Assembly: GCA_002284615.2 (NCBI GenBank)
Contig: MU070150.1
Location: 64,160 to 81,536 of the forward strand
Direction of reading: 5' to 3'
Length of the DNA stretch: 17,377 nt
Source of the DNA: Dunaliella salina
Taxonomy: Eukaryota > Chlorophyta > Chlorophyceae > Chlamydomonadales > Dunaliellaceae
Part shown: piece by piece, positions 1-8,653 of the stretch
How the letters are laid out: every line of letters begins with the position of its first letter
Position numbering within the stretch: position 1 is the first letter of the stretch
Program-made: the position numbers and the translations under genes
The notes under the pieces: generated by a model
Told to the model about the DNA's origin: nothing
Database searches by the model: none
The model's input: the letters and a program-made list of their open reading frames with translations, nothing else

Positions 1-70
<70 letters not shown>
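1..70. repeat. (AC)n dinucleotide microsatellite
   Basis: An uninterrupted AC tract of 35 units starts at the window edge, so its true length is unknown. It is followed by a short GT-rich stretch (76-83) that could pair with it. A second long dinucleotide tract of the opposite phase lies at 10411-10497. Confidence 0.98.
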
Positions 71-72
<2 letters not shown>

Positions 73-730
73 TTTTGTGTGTGCAGGCCTGGATCTGCAT
101 TGAGCCTGGAGGCCCTGCGGCCACGTGCAGGTGGGCTTGAGTGCGTGCTCATATGCACCGGAAATGCCTCACGCATGATTGCTGTTCACTGCTTCATGCA
201 TCCTTTTTTACCTGCATCATCTTGTTGTTACAGCGTGGGTAAGGAGTGAGGACGCCCGTCTTCCATTCTTCCCTTACTTATCTCCACTGCCCCCTCCCCC
301 ATCCCACCCTCCCATATGCATGTTTTGGAGCCTCATGCTCGGCCTCTGCAAGCACTCTGAAATGTCCATCCATTGTTCATACAGCAATGTACGCAGCGCT
401 TCCTTGTGGTGTCATGTGGCCCGCCTCCTTATCCGTAAAACTCAGCAGAAAGATTCGTACCAGTGTTTTGAGACTCGGAGCTTTGCCCACATTATTCCCC
501 CCCCGGGTCATCAATTTCACTTATTTTTAAGAACCCTACACTTTCCTGCATTGCCGAGGACAGAAGTGCCTGGAAAGTCACTAAGGAGTGGGGAAAATAA
601 TGGTCTGGGATGTCTCTAAGGCTGGCCATACAATTGTCTGGAAAGTCTATAAGGCTGGCTATACAATCTAGTAATCCATTTGGAACGCTTACCACAAATT
701 CTAAACAGGTTTTTTGCATGTGCTGATATC
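71..730. other. Unassigned region with a 33-bp duplication
   Basis: No recognisable gene. Within it, tctctaaggctggccatac (from 613) recurs with few changes 33 bp later (from 646). The period is a multiple of three, so a minus-strand open frame (788 to 492) carries two 11-residue units, DCIASLIDFP and DNCMASLRDIP. The frame has no similarity that I recognise, and repeat-derived open frames are common here, so I do not call it a gene. Confidence 0.4.
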
Positions 731-1055
731 TTGTCACACCTCTCCAGACACATATCATGCCCTTCAGACCAGCGTCTTCAGGTGCCATACCTTGCCTTTT
801 TTTTGTTGTTGTGCAGAGGATGCATCAAGGAAGGCCATCTTCATGCCCTTAACCCTATACCCTAAACCCCAAATCCTAACCCTAAAGCCCTCAACCTAAA
901 CCATATCTTTTGTTGTGCAGAGGATGCATCAAGGGTGGCCATTTCTATGCCCCTGAGGTCCTCCCCCTCCCACTTATGTTTTCTCACACCTCTCCAGACT
1001 CACAAAATCACACCCCTCAGACCAGTGTCTTGAAGTGTTGTATCTTGTATTTTTT
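731..1055. repeat. Duplicated ~65-bp segment
   Basis: The stretch beginning tctcacacctctccagac at about 731 recurs at about 981, with a shared inner block (cagaccagygtcttsaagtg-like) and a T-rich end. The two copies are about 250 bp apart and interleave with the GAGGATGCATCAAGG units described separately. Confidence 0.75.
846..902. repeat. Degenerate interstitial telomere-like repeat (CCCTAAA)n
   Basis: Several imperfect CCCTAAA/ACCCTA units follow a GAGGATGCATCAAGG unit. CCCTAAA is the C-rich strand of the plant-type telomere repeat. The block is degenerate and internal, so it is a fossil or subtelomeric copy and not a working chromosome end. Confidence 0.8.
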
Positions 1056-1256
1056 GGAAGTGCCTGCTTCACATGTGCCTGAGCACTTCTTTGTTTTACT
1101 AAACAAGTTTTTTAGTTTAAGAAGGAGCTAAGCAGCCAAACTACGTGGCTGGAGGCTTGAGCCCCATGGTAATCTTGTAACCTTCATAGCAGAGTGCCTT
1201 ACTTTTTGTTGTTGTTGTGCAGGGGATGCATCAAGGAAGGCCATCTCCATGCCCCT

Positions 1257-1402
1257 GACCCTATATTCTATCCCTCACGTTAAACCCTAAACCCAAACCG
1301 TTTTTGGTTCTTGTGCAGAGGATGCATCAAGGAAGGCCATCTCCATGCCCCTAACCCTAAATCCTAACCCTAACTTTAAACCCTAAACCCTAAACCCAAA
1401 AC
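1257..1402. repeat. Interstitial telomere-like repeats (CCCTAAA)n, two blocks
   Basis: Two blocks (about 1257-1299 and 1350-1402) of ccctaaa, ccctaac and related units lie either side of a GAGGATGCATCAAGG unit. The second contains consecutive perfect ccctaaaccctaaaccc units. The motif is diagnostic of TTTAGGG telomeres, seen in land plants, many green algae, dinoflagellates and some other protists. Confidence 0.88.
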
Positions 1403-1529
1403 GTTTTTTTGTTGTTGTGCAGAGGATGCATCAAGGAAGGCCATCTCCATGCCCCTGAGGTCCTCCCCCCCTAACCCCATGGAGGTGTGTGTGAACCACC
1501 AGGTGTTGCTCCCAGGATACATCTTTCAC

Positions 1530-2110
1530 ACGCGCACAGCAGCACATGCACAGCACCACTTATGGCGTCCTTTCCCTCGTCCACAGCAGCACTGCATGCC
1601 TTTGTGTGCGTGCTTTCACACATGCACAGCAGCACATGCGCAGCAGCACTTGCAATGTGCTTTCACATATGCGCAGCAGCACATGCGCAGCAGCACTTGC
1701 AATGTGCTTTCACACGTGCGCAGCAGCACATGCGCAGCAGCACTTGCAATGTACTTTCACACATGCGCAGCAGCACATGCGCAGCAGCACTTGCAATGTG
1801 CTTTCACACGTGCGCAGCAGCACATGCGCAGCAGCGTTCACAGCGTGCTTGTACACATCCACAGCACCACTGTGTGCTTTTGTGTGTGCGATTTTATGCA
1901 TGCACAGCTGCACGTGCGCAGCAGCACTTACAGTGTGCTTTGGCACAAGCATAGCAGCATGTGCACAGCAGTACTTATAGCGTGCTTTCACGCATCCATT
2001 GCTGCACTGCATGCTTTTGTGTACGCGCTTTCACAGGTGCGCAGCAGCACTGCATGCTTTTATGAGCACTTACACATGCGCACAGCAGCACATGTGCAGC
2101 AGCACATCCG
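1530..2110. repeat. 47-bp minisatellite (CAGCAGCAC / TGCGCA rich) with degenerate flanks
   Basis: The core at about 1626-1830 has at least four units of exactly 47 bp; the block aatgtrcttt starts at 1654, 1701, 1748 and 1795. Each unit holds cagcagcacatgcg followed by cagcagcacttgcaatgtg and a ctttcacayrtgcg tail. Flanks to about 1530 and 2110 are longer, degenerate relatives with the same cagcagcac and ctttcacac blocks. Because 47 is not a multiple of three and units have no stops, long open frames exist in all three plus-strand phases. They read as Cys/His/Ala/Gln-rich low complexity. I treat them as repeat artefacts, not genes. Confidence 0.92.
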
Positions 2111-2339
2111 CGACACATGTTGCTTCAAGCACACTGGCAAAATGCGCTATCCTTTGCACACATACACTGTGAGGGAGGGTCCCAGCAGGTGTTGTTATTG
2201 CTGCCAAAAAAGGCTGCACTGCCAAGAGGCTCAAGGGAAGCTCATAGCTGTCGAAAGCAATTTCTCTCATTCCACGCGGAACTTTTGTTTTAGAATCCGA
2301 GGCTTTTGCTAATACCACAGGTTTGATGATGAATCGAAA

Positions 2340-2648
2340 AATGGATGATCAAGGGACGTGGCAAGGGAAGAATGAATGATCAAGGGACATGGCAAGGGAA
2401 AAATGGATGATCAAGGGACATGGCAAGGGAAAAATGAATGATCAAGGGACATGGCAAGGGAAAAATGAATGATCAAGGGACGTGGCAAGGGAAAAATGAA
2501 TGATCAAGGGACATGGCAAGGGAAAAATGAATGATCAAGGGACATGGCAAGGGAAAAATGAATGATCAAGGGACATGGCAAGGGAAAAATGAATGATCAA
2601 GGGACATGGCAAGGGAAAAATAAATGATCAAGGGACGTGGCAAGGGGG
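2340..2648. repeat. 31-bp tandem array, ten copies
   Basis: The block gatcaagggac recurs at 2347, 2378, 2409, 2440, 2471, 2502, 2533, 2564, 2595 and 2626, exactly 31 bp apart. The unit is built from aatgatcaagggacatggc plus aagggaaaa. Copies vary mainly at gacATgg versus gacGTgg. The last unit runs straight into the left arm of the foldback that follows: ggcaagg is shared by the array unit and the arm tip. Confidence 0.97.
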
Positions 2649-3179
2649 GGAGCCAATGTGGTTTTCAGGCGAAAATGTGCGCAAGTTTTCCAATTCCCGA
2701 TTTCCTTTGGAAATGGGAATGGAACTTCTGCCCGTGAGGCCAGCTCCTCCCCATTTGACGCGCTGCAGTGACACAGCAATGACCCTGGTGTTCTGCATGC
2801 CCAGGCCTGAGGGGTTGGATGGGCAGATGGGCCACTTTTTTGCATTGGCCATATCCAGTGCAAGCTGAACAGACGTGGCCTGGGCATGATGAATATGATA
2901 TGTATATAAAGAATAACGTATGCTTGACCAATGCTGCCACTGGCTTGCACTGGATATGGTCAACGCAAAGAAAGTGGCCCGTCTGCCCACCCCATCCCGC
3001 AGGCCTGGGCATGCAGAACACCAGGGTTATTGCTGTGTCACTGCAGCGCGTCAAATGGGGAGGGGGTGGCCTCGCAGGTAGGAGTTCCATTTTCATTTCC
3101 ATTTCCAAACGAAAATCGGAAATCGGAAAATTAGCGCACATTTTCGCCCGAAAACCAGATTGGCTCCTCGCCTTGCCAT
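2637..3179. repeat. Large foldback (inverted repeat), arms ~230 bp, spacer 77 bp
   Basis: The left arm (about 2637-2865) is the reverse complement of the right arm (about 2943-3179), with scattered mismatches and small indels. Clear matching blocks are catttgacgcgctgcagtga and ctggtgttctgcatgccca in the left arm against their complements on the right, and the inner tips ccagtgcaagc / gcttgcactgg. The spacer is 2866-2942. The same peptide is therefore read from both strands, an artefact of symmetry. Candidates are a foldback-type element, a non-autonomous transposon remnant or a duplicated inversion. No target-site duplication is obvious and no transposase is encoded. Confidence 0.9.
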
Positions 3180-3270
3180 ACCATTTGCTGTTTCACGCGT
3201 GCCAAGAAGCTGGAATTGGCCAGTTCCATGCAGGGATGGGTCATATGTGAATAAGCGTATTTTCACTTGT

Positions 3271-3405
3271 CATTAAAATTGCTCGTATATGCGCATATCG
3301 TTAAGCTTAAACCCGTAAAAATGCACAGATGTGCATGAATATGTATTTTTTATGTATCGTTAAAATTACACATATGTACGCGTTTTGTTAAGCCCAAACT
3401 CGCAC
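3271..3405. repeat. 87-bp direct duplication, AT-rich
   Basis: cattaaaatt ... cgttaagcttaaacccg from 3271 recurs as cgttaaaatt ... tgttaagcccaaactcg from 3358. The segment is rich in TATATGCGCATA-like palindromic stretches. It is short and has no coding potential. Confidence 0.7.
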
Positions 3406-3439
3406 ATGACCCGACCCACATTCCATGTGTATATACACA

Positions 3440-3512
3440 ACATGAATTGTTTTTTCCCTGCCAAAAAGCTGAAGCGTACGGCATGTTTATACAAAATCGG
3501 CCGATCCTACAA
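3440..3512. repeat. Dispersed repeat family R1, partial copy
   Basis: ccctgccaaaaagc followed about 35 bp later by aaatcggcc matches the arrangement seen at 7969-8010 and 8192-8245 (tttcccctgccaaaaagc ... ggaatcggcc). Only the left part of the family is present here before the sequence passes into the 34/188-bp repeats. Confidence 0.65.
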
Positions 3513-3514
3513 GA

Positions 3515-3958
3515 AGCTGCAGTGCTCTGCTGGTATCAGGAAGCAACCGCGTGCAGTGCTCTGCCAATATCAGGAAGCAACCGTGCGCAGTGCTCTGTCA
3601 GTACCAGGGAGCAGCAGTGCGTATGCAGTGCCTCCAGCTGTGCCAGGAGCACCGGACACATGAAAAAGACATTGTCAAACACAGCTGCAACAATGCAGCA
3701 GAAGATGCCTTTCAGGTTCAAGCTCGAGTCCACTAGGAGCAACAGTATCCATGCCGACGCTGTGCCTGGAAGGGGCAGTATTCTGCCAGTACCAGGGAGC
3801 AGCAGTAAGCATGCACTGCCTTCATCTGTGCCCAGGAGCACCGGACACATAAAAAAAAAGGAAGTGAAACACAGCTGCAGCAACAGGTGCCTTTCGGGTT
3901 CCAGCTTGAGCTCTCTAGCAGCAGGGATCCATGCCATGACTCACCGATGCACAGCCGC
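3515..3958. repeat. 34-bp short repeats leading into a 188-bp tandem duplication
   Basis: Three short units carry tatcaggaagcaaccg or taccagggagcagcag at 3534, 3568 and 3602. The larger unit starting cagtgctctgtcagtacc at 3588 recurs from 3776, period 188. Both large copies share gtaccagggagcagcagt, gagcaccggacacat and aaacacagctgcar. Plus-strand frames through it read Ser/Gln-rich and are interrupted and shifted between copies. I see no known domain. Confidence 0.85.
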
Positions 3959-4020
3959 CCTGGTGCCTGCCTGCCTGGTTTACATGACAATGCATTTCAT
4001 GTGGAAATGTGCAGAGGGGG

Positions 4021-4724
4021 CTATCTGAGCAAGTGCCCAAATATGCTCCCTTTCTGCATTTAAAGTGCAAGGTCTCACAGTCACTTCATCTGATTGAAAC
4101 AAATCTGGATTTAAAATATAGCTGGCTTTGCAAGCTACCCAGGCATGTGCTCAGATTTTTGTAAGTTGCCCTTTGTGCTTAGATAGACTGTGTCAAAGCT
4201 CGATGGTGGAGGTAAATCCTAATTCTGTGCTTCCTAAAGGGAAATTCCAGAAGTTGCCTTAAAGCGCCAACCACTGAGCCTTTTCACTCCATTTTTTTTG
4301 CAATAACAAATTCTTTGGAACAAGGATTCCAAATCAGTAAAGATCATCTAATTTGGTGCAGTAGGTGGTCTGGAAAGGAGATTTGGTGACAAGAACTAGG
4401 GTTCACGCCAGGGCTGATTAGGCATGCTTCCCATGACTAACAGTTTTGAAACCCTTTTGTCACACAGGCAGAGGAACCCAAGCTTAGAAACCGCCCATCA
4501 CGGAACACTTACGCAAGGAGCATGCAAAAAAAAAAAAACACCTGGCTTTAGGCCCCCTAACCCCCTCTGGGAAATTTGACCTCCAGCCAGTCAGTTTGGC
4601 TGCTGGGCATTGTGGCAAAAAACATTCATGAGATCAGAGAAAAGGGGGTAACAAGGGGTGGCCTACAGCCCGAGGCTCTAGCTGATTGGCTGCTGGTGAA
4701 ACAATCTCAGCCAGCATCAAAAAT
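4021..4724. other. Unassigned intergenic region
   Basis: No recognisable gene or strong repeat. A short segment rich in ttggctgctgg appears twice (about 4599 and 4685). The right edge adjoins the stop codon of the LINE fragment read on the minus strand, so roughly the last 100-200 bases probably include that element's 3' UTR. Confidence 0.4.
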
Positions 4725-5449
4725 TCAAACCAACTCTGACAAAAATTTCGAAAGTTTGTACAAGTCTTGATTTAGAAAAGCATTCATCTCAGGATCAGTC
4801 AAACGTGGCAAAACATGGTAGCTCGCCAAGAAAGGAATGAAGTCAGTGTTTGGAAGCTGGGCAAAAGTATGCAATTTTTGAAAAGATCAATGTACAAGTC
4901 CTTGTATCTTCTGTGCAGCTCCAGGCAATTGCATTAGAAGAGGACATGTTTCTGGTCCTGGACTTCAGCACACTCACACTCATCGCAAATGTTTGAACCA
5001 CCCAGCCATTTCCAGGATTCAACATTCAAGCAGTGGGCACGAAGCCTGAATCTACTCACGTTCCTTATGACATCCTTATCCAGATCTATAAATAAATAAG
5101 TTGGATCAAAGAAAAAAGTCCCAGAGGTGGGCGACGAAGGCCCCAAACACGGGTCCTTTTGAAATGTACCTTTAGCATGGTAGCCGTACTTTGCACTTTT
5201 TGTGCTTGGCATCCAATGGTCACAGGCTATCCATGGCTGCTGAATTTGAAAGGTGCAATTCACGGCCACTTCTGCTATTCGCCCAAACGTGAACCCTATT
5301 TTTTGAGTAGGCACCCACCATATCTGACCAGCCAGAGCACCGGAATGAGTGGTTTTTAGTGATTTGGAGTCCTTGTAATAAAAAATATAATTGCAAAAAA
5401 AATGGAGTGAAAAGACCCAGTGGTTGGTAAAGTACTGAATTTCAGCCAT
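4725..5449 (-). pseudogene. LINE (non-LTR retrotransposon) ORF2 C-terminal fragment
   Basis: The open frame begins near 5449 and becomes recognisable at about 5150. Read on the minus strand it contains DPTYLFIDLDK, then VSRFRLRAHCLNVESWKW, then the cysteine motif CDEC with VQDQKHVLF and, after an in-frame TAA, CNC and LHRRYKDLYIDLF. After a frameshift near 4790 it ends in MNAFLNQDLYKLSKFLSELV and a TGA at 4725-4727. This order (RFR...H...C-x2-C...H...C, then an F-rich tail) is the usual C-terminal zinc knuckle and tail of EN-RT type LINE proteins, which helps bind element RNA. No RT is present upstream, so the copy is 5'-truncated or rearranged. One stop and at least one frameshift make it dead. 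Confidence 0.85.
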
Positions 5450-5835
5450 TTTCCTTCGAAAAAATCCAGCACTAGGGGTGCCAAAAAGCTCAATTCTCGA
5501 CCTCCTTCATTCCCACTTTTGAGTATGCAGGATGTTAGCATATCATATAAGGGTTATTAAAAAAATATTTGGGGGTGAAAAATGGTCCCAGAGTGGAGCT
5601 GTGGACCATTTTAGGGTGATCTGAGGCCAGGAGAGTGATCTGGGGTCCTCCGATTTTCTTCATGTTTTGGTTAATATAGTTTTTATTGGTATTATAATGG
5701 TTGTCATGGTCAGATTTGGATAATAATGGTGGGAAAGAACATTGCCAGCGATTTGGCCCGTTGCCCACCTCTGAAAAAGTCCTGCATACCTGGTTTGCTT
5801 CTAGCATCGCATCATGAGGTAAAGGTAGGATGTAA
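5450..5835. other. Unassigned region
   Basis: Minus-strand open frame 5897-5535 (120 codons) shows no family that I recognise and overlaps the following GCTGCTCC array at its start. The region may hold more of the LINE whose C-terminus lies to the left, but I see no RT or RNase H motif in it. Confidence 0.35.
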
Positions 5836-5861
5836 TCAAACCAATGCGCAAAAGTATGGTG

Positions 5862-6090
5862 CTGCAGCTGCTCCTGTGTAAGACTGTTCCTGTGCAAGGC
5901 TTCTCCTGTGAGGGGCTGCTCCTGTGCAAGGCTGCTCCAGTGCGAGGCTGCTCTTGTGCAAAGCCGCTCCTGTGCTGCTCCTTTGTTGCTCCTGTGCTGC
6001 TCCTCTGCTGTTCGTGTGTTGCTCCTTTGCTACTAAGGCTGCTCCGGTGTAAGGCTGCTCTGGTGTAAGGCTGCTCCTGTGCAAGGCTGC
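5862..6090. repeat. GCTGCTCCTGTGCAAG ~16-bp degenerate tandem array
   Basis: More than ten imperfect copies of gctgctcctgtgcaag and shortened forms such as gctcctgtgctgctcc run through this block. Both strands are open for long stretches because the unit lacks stops, giving a Cys/Leu/Ala-rich plus frame and a Gln/Ala/Leu-rich minus frame. Neither has a domain that I recognise. Confidence 0.88.
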
Positions 6091-6405
6091 AACCTCCACA
6101 CGCATTTCATGCCCAGCTGTTCCTGCTCTTTTTTTTTCCTGTGCTCTTGCCAGCAGGCAACAGGTGCTCCTGTGTAAGGCAACGATTCCCTTCATGTGCA
6201 GCTGCTCCTTTTTCCTGTGCTCTTGCCAGCAGGTAGCAGGTGCGCCTGTGCAAGGCAACAAATTCCTTCATGTGCAGCTGCTCCTTTTTCCTATGCTCTT
6301 GCTAGCAGGCAGCAGCAGGTGCTCCTGTGCAAGGCTACGGATTCCTCCCTGTGCAGCTGCCCCTGCTTTTCTTCTCCTGTGCTCTTTCCTGCAGGCAGCG
6401 AGCGG
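6091..6405. repeat. 76-bp tandem repeat, about four copies
   Basis: The block tcttgccagcagg (or variant) starts at 6145, 6221, 6297 and 6383, with periods 76, 76 and 86. Units share gtgcagctgctcctttttcc, tgtgctcttgccagcagg, then caggtgctcctgtgcaaggc. The last part of each unit equals the 16-bp unit of the preceding array, so the larger unit grew out of the shorter one. Confidence 0.88.
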
Positions 6406-6454
6406 CTGCTGCTAAGATAATGGTTAAGAAAAGCAGGCAGCTGCGCACGAAACT

Positions 6455-6600
6455 CATGTGGAATGCTTCACATGACACTCAAGCTCTTGCCTGTAGGTAG
6501 CAAGCAGCTGCTGCAAGGGCACAGGAAAACAGAAGCAGGCAGTTGCTTCCGAAGCACATGCTTAGGGTTGGCCGATCCATAATATGGAGTATGTATTATA
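6455..6600. repeat. Dispersed repeat family R1, right part
   Basis: gctcttgcctgtaggtagcaa, cagctgctgcaagggcaca, agcaggcagttgc and catgcttagggttggccgat match, in the same order, the copy at about 8050-8150 (gtattgcaggcagcgg, ctgctgcccgggcacaagg, agcaagcagttgc, catgcttagggtcggccaat). It is a diverged copy with no coding content. Confidence 0.75.
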
Positions 6601-7217
6601 CCGTAACGACTCTATTGTTTGTGACGCTGATTTATTGCGAGGGGCCCAAATAATTTCACCACTGCTTTGCAAACTCTAAGGTTTGCAAGGGGTCACCAGA
6701 AGTAAGCTTAACTTGCAAGCACCAACAAACGGGACTCAGGCCTGGTTCTTAGCCCTTCCAACAGCTGCATGCACCCCCTCAGTCAGTGTTCATGGCCTCG
6801 GCCTCCCCCTCCGTGGTCTCCACCTCTGTGTCTGGGACCTCCAGCAGCTCTGCGTGCTTTCGCCCACGTTCGCGCCCACCCCTGCCCCTGCCCCTACCAC
6901 AAGGGTTTAGGCCAGCCTGCTTTTTTGTCTTAGAGCCCCTGCCCCAGATAATGACGATGATGATGGTGCAGCTTTAGGAAGTAGCTTTAGGCCGTGGGGG
7001 TTGGAGGCCTACCTGTTGTTGTTGCATGCTGCTCACTGCTGCGAATCCCCCCCCCCCACACACACACACACGTCGAAGAGGGTCTTTTGTCCCTTGGGGA
7101 TGTGTGGGTCCATTTCAAGGCGCTAGAAAGGCCTCATTGGAACACTCATACTTTTGCGAGGCCTGAGAAAAAGGAATTTCCATCGACGATGGAATATTGT
7201 GAGGGACGCTGAGGGTT
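6600..7217. repeat. Diverged ~640-bp unit, copy A
   Basis: It begins with cgtaacgactc, gacgctgatttattgcgag and ggggcccaaataattt, then a T/A-rich stretch with aaggtttgcaaggggtcac. It ends with ttttgcgaggcctgagaaaa, ggaatttc and tattgtgaggga. The same order of blocks is found in copy B. The middle is C/T-rich on the plus strand and includes a CCCC/(CA)n tract at 7049-7070. It is possibly a degraded DNA transposon, but no terminal inverted repeat or transposase motif is convincing. Confidence 0.55.
6779..6973 (-). other. Possible RG-rich coding remnant inside copy A
   Basis: The minus strand is open from 6973 to a TGA at 6779-6781 without an ATG near its start. It encodes an Arg/Gly stretch (GRGRGRGGRERGRK) followed by an acidic tail (EVPDTEVETTEGEAEAMNTD). 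RG-rich plus acidic composition resembles low-complexity tails of RNA- or DNA-binding proteins, but there is no domain. The equivalent position in copy B (minus strand near 7460-7380) reads Gly-rich then VSEGTMESTDAERW, which suggests common ancestry. It could equally be a chance frame. Confidence 0.25.
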
Positions 7218-7880
7218 ACTGTAGCGACGCTAATGTATTAAGACGCTGGTTCATTACGAGGTGCCAAAATAATTTTATTAATTTATTTACAAGGTTTTAC
7301 GAGGTCATCCAAAAAAACTCACAATTTGTGAACGTCTGCGTTTTCGCGTTTCATGAACTGGCTCTTCGCCTTTACTCATCCCCTTCCTCCATCTCTCTGC
7401 ATCTGTGGATTCCATGGTGCCCTCAGACACCTCTATCGGCTCCAAAGCCTTCCCACACCCTCCGCCCACAAGGGTTCCCTTGCCTCTGCACCCCCCCCCA
7501 TCCTTGTAGCCTGGAAGATGGATGTTGAGAAGCTGCACCCATATTACCTTGGGTCCAGATGCTGCTTGGACCACAGGCAGGACTCTGGGCCTGCCCCACT
7601 GAGGGAGGAGGTGGCCACTAGCATGGCATCAGCCACCCTTTTGTCACGCTCAGTCACCTACTCAGGGTTGAGGCGGGTGCAGAGCTCCTTGGGGTGGACC
7701 ATCGCCCTCCTCACGCTTCCACTTCCAACAGCCCATGTCAAAGGGGTTCCCCTTCTCATCATGAGGCTGCATTTTGGATTCCGTAATTTGCTTAATAAAA
7801 ACCTGTACCTTTTTCAAGGCTTTGAAAAAAGTAATTTCTAAAGACAATCCACATTGCGAGGACCTTCAGTGATTATTTAA
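7218..7880. repeat. Diverged ~640-bp unit, copy B
   Basis: It starts with tgtagcgacgctaatg, gacgctggttcattacgag and gtgccaaaataatttt, then acaaggttttacgaggtcat. It ends with tttttcaaggctttgaaaaaa, gtaatttc and cacattgcgagga. These mirror the two ends of copy A, so the two are tandem, strongly diverged copies. Minus-strand frames in the middle include DEKGNPFDMGCWKWKRE and, one frame over, VTERDKRVADAMLVATSS. These look protein-like but I cannot assign them to a family. Confidence 0.55.
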
Positions 7881-7965
7881 TTAATCGCAAAACCCCCAGC
7901 GCCGCTACGGTAATTAATTCTTTGCAAAAAATTCAGATTTGCTAAGAAACATACGCCAAGTATAT

Positions 7966-8325
7966 TGCATTTCCCCTGCCCAAATGCAGTTAATAGTAAC
8001 ATACACAGAAACGGCCAATTCTATGCTTTCTAAATGCTGTGCATGGGACTCGTGCTCTCGCGTATTGCAGGCAGCGGCGGCTGCTGCCCGGGCACAAGGC
8101 AAAAGCAAGCAGTTGCGCATGGAAGCCATGCTTAGGGTCGGCCAATTCCACAACATGGAATTTTATATTACATGTATGCCATGTACATTGTGTTTCCCCT
8201 GCCAAAAAGCCAACATATACGGTATATTGTATGGAATCGGCCAGCCCTGCTCATTTGGAATGCTGTGCATGAAACTCGTGCTCTTGCCTGCAGGCAGCGG
8301 CAGCTGCTGCCCGGGCCACTCAGGG
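7966..8325. repeat. Dispersed repeat family R1, two tandem copies (~223 bp)
   Basis: tttcccctgcc starts at 7970 and again at 8193. Both copies continue with a cggcca block, aatgctgtgcatg, gactcgtgctct/aactcgtgctct, gcaggcagcgg and gctgctgcccgggc. The first copy is full-length (~223 bp) and the second stops near 8325. Related fragments lie at 3440-3512 and 6455-6600, so the family is both dispersed and tandem. Confidence 0.85.
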
Positions 8326-8351
8326 ATTGAAAGAGCTGACACTGCGACACA

Positions 8352-8653
8352 CTGCCCCAGCGTAACAGCCACAGTGGCAATCTTGTGAAGGGGTGAGGTG
8401 CCCACGGAAGACTGTGACGCGGAGAGGTGTCCACTAAGGCCCGCACGAGGTGTCCGCAGGGCAACAACCCCAGCGTAGCAGCCACAGTTGCAATCCTGTG
8501 AAGGGGTGAGGTGTCCCCAGGACGCCTGTGACGCGGAGAGGCGTCCACAGGTTGTGTGTGAAGGGTGAAGTGTCCACGGGTTGTCTGTGACGCGGAAAGG
8601 TGTCCACCAGATTGTGTGTGCAATGTGAGGAGTCAACAGGTCGTCTGTGAAGG
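8352..8653. repeat. 113-bp duplication and ~30-bp degenerate minisatellite
   Basis: ccccagcgtarcagccacag begins at 8355 and 8468, period 113, and is followed in both by tgcaatc/ggcaatc and tgtgaaggggtgaggt. Within and after these, ~30-bp units of the type tgtgacgcggagaggtgtccac repeat to about 8650. The array resumes at 8760 after a LINE insertion. Confidence 0.85.

Larger units (their letters stand above)
800..1465. repeat. Five-copy ~100-bp dispersed/tandem unit with GAGGATGCATCAAGG core
   Basis: A unit made of a T-rich leader, tgttgtgcagaggatgcat, then caaggaaggccatct and catgcccct occurs with cores at about 816, 920, 1222, 1318 and 1422. Spacings are 104, 302, 96 and 104. In at least three copies the unit runs directly into CCCTAAA-type blocks. 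The composite (unit plus telomere-like block) therefore appears to have been duplicated as a whole. Confidence 0.85.

Noticed and set aside
846..1402. True chromosome end
   Set aside because: The CCCTAAA blocks are short, degenerate and internal with other sequence on both sides.
1449..2312. 287-codon plus-strand open frame, apparently Cys/His-rich protein
   Set aside because: It is produced by the stop-free 47-bp minisatellite and its flanks. Equivalent frames exist in the other two phases, and there is no domain.
2597..3250. Several frames on both strands sharing the peptide MQNTRVIAVSLQRVKWG
   Set aside because: The peptide appears on both strands because the region is an inverted repeat. 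Frames break at the arm ends and no family is recognised.
3447..4028. 193-codon plus-strand frame as a gene
   Set aside because: It runs through the 188-bp tandem duplication with the two copies read in different phases (188 is not a multiple of three), and it has no conserved domain.
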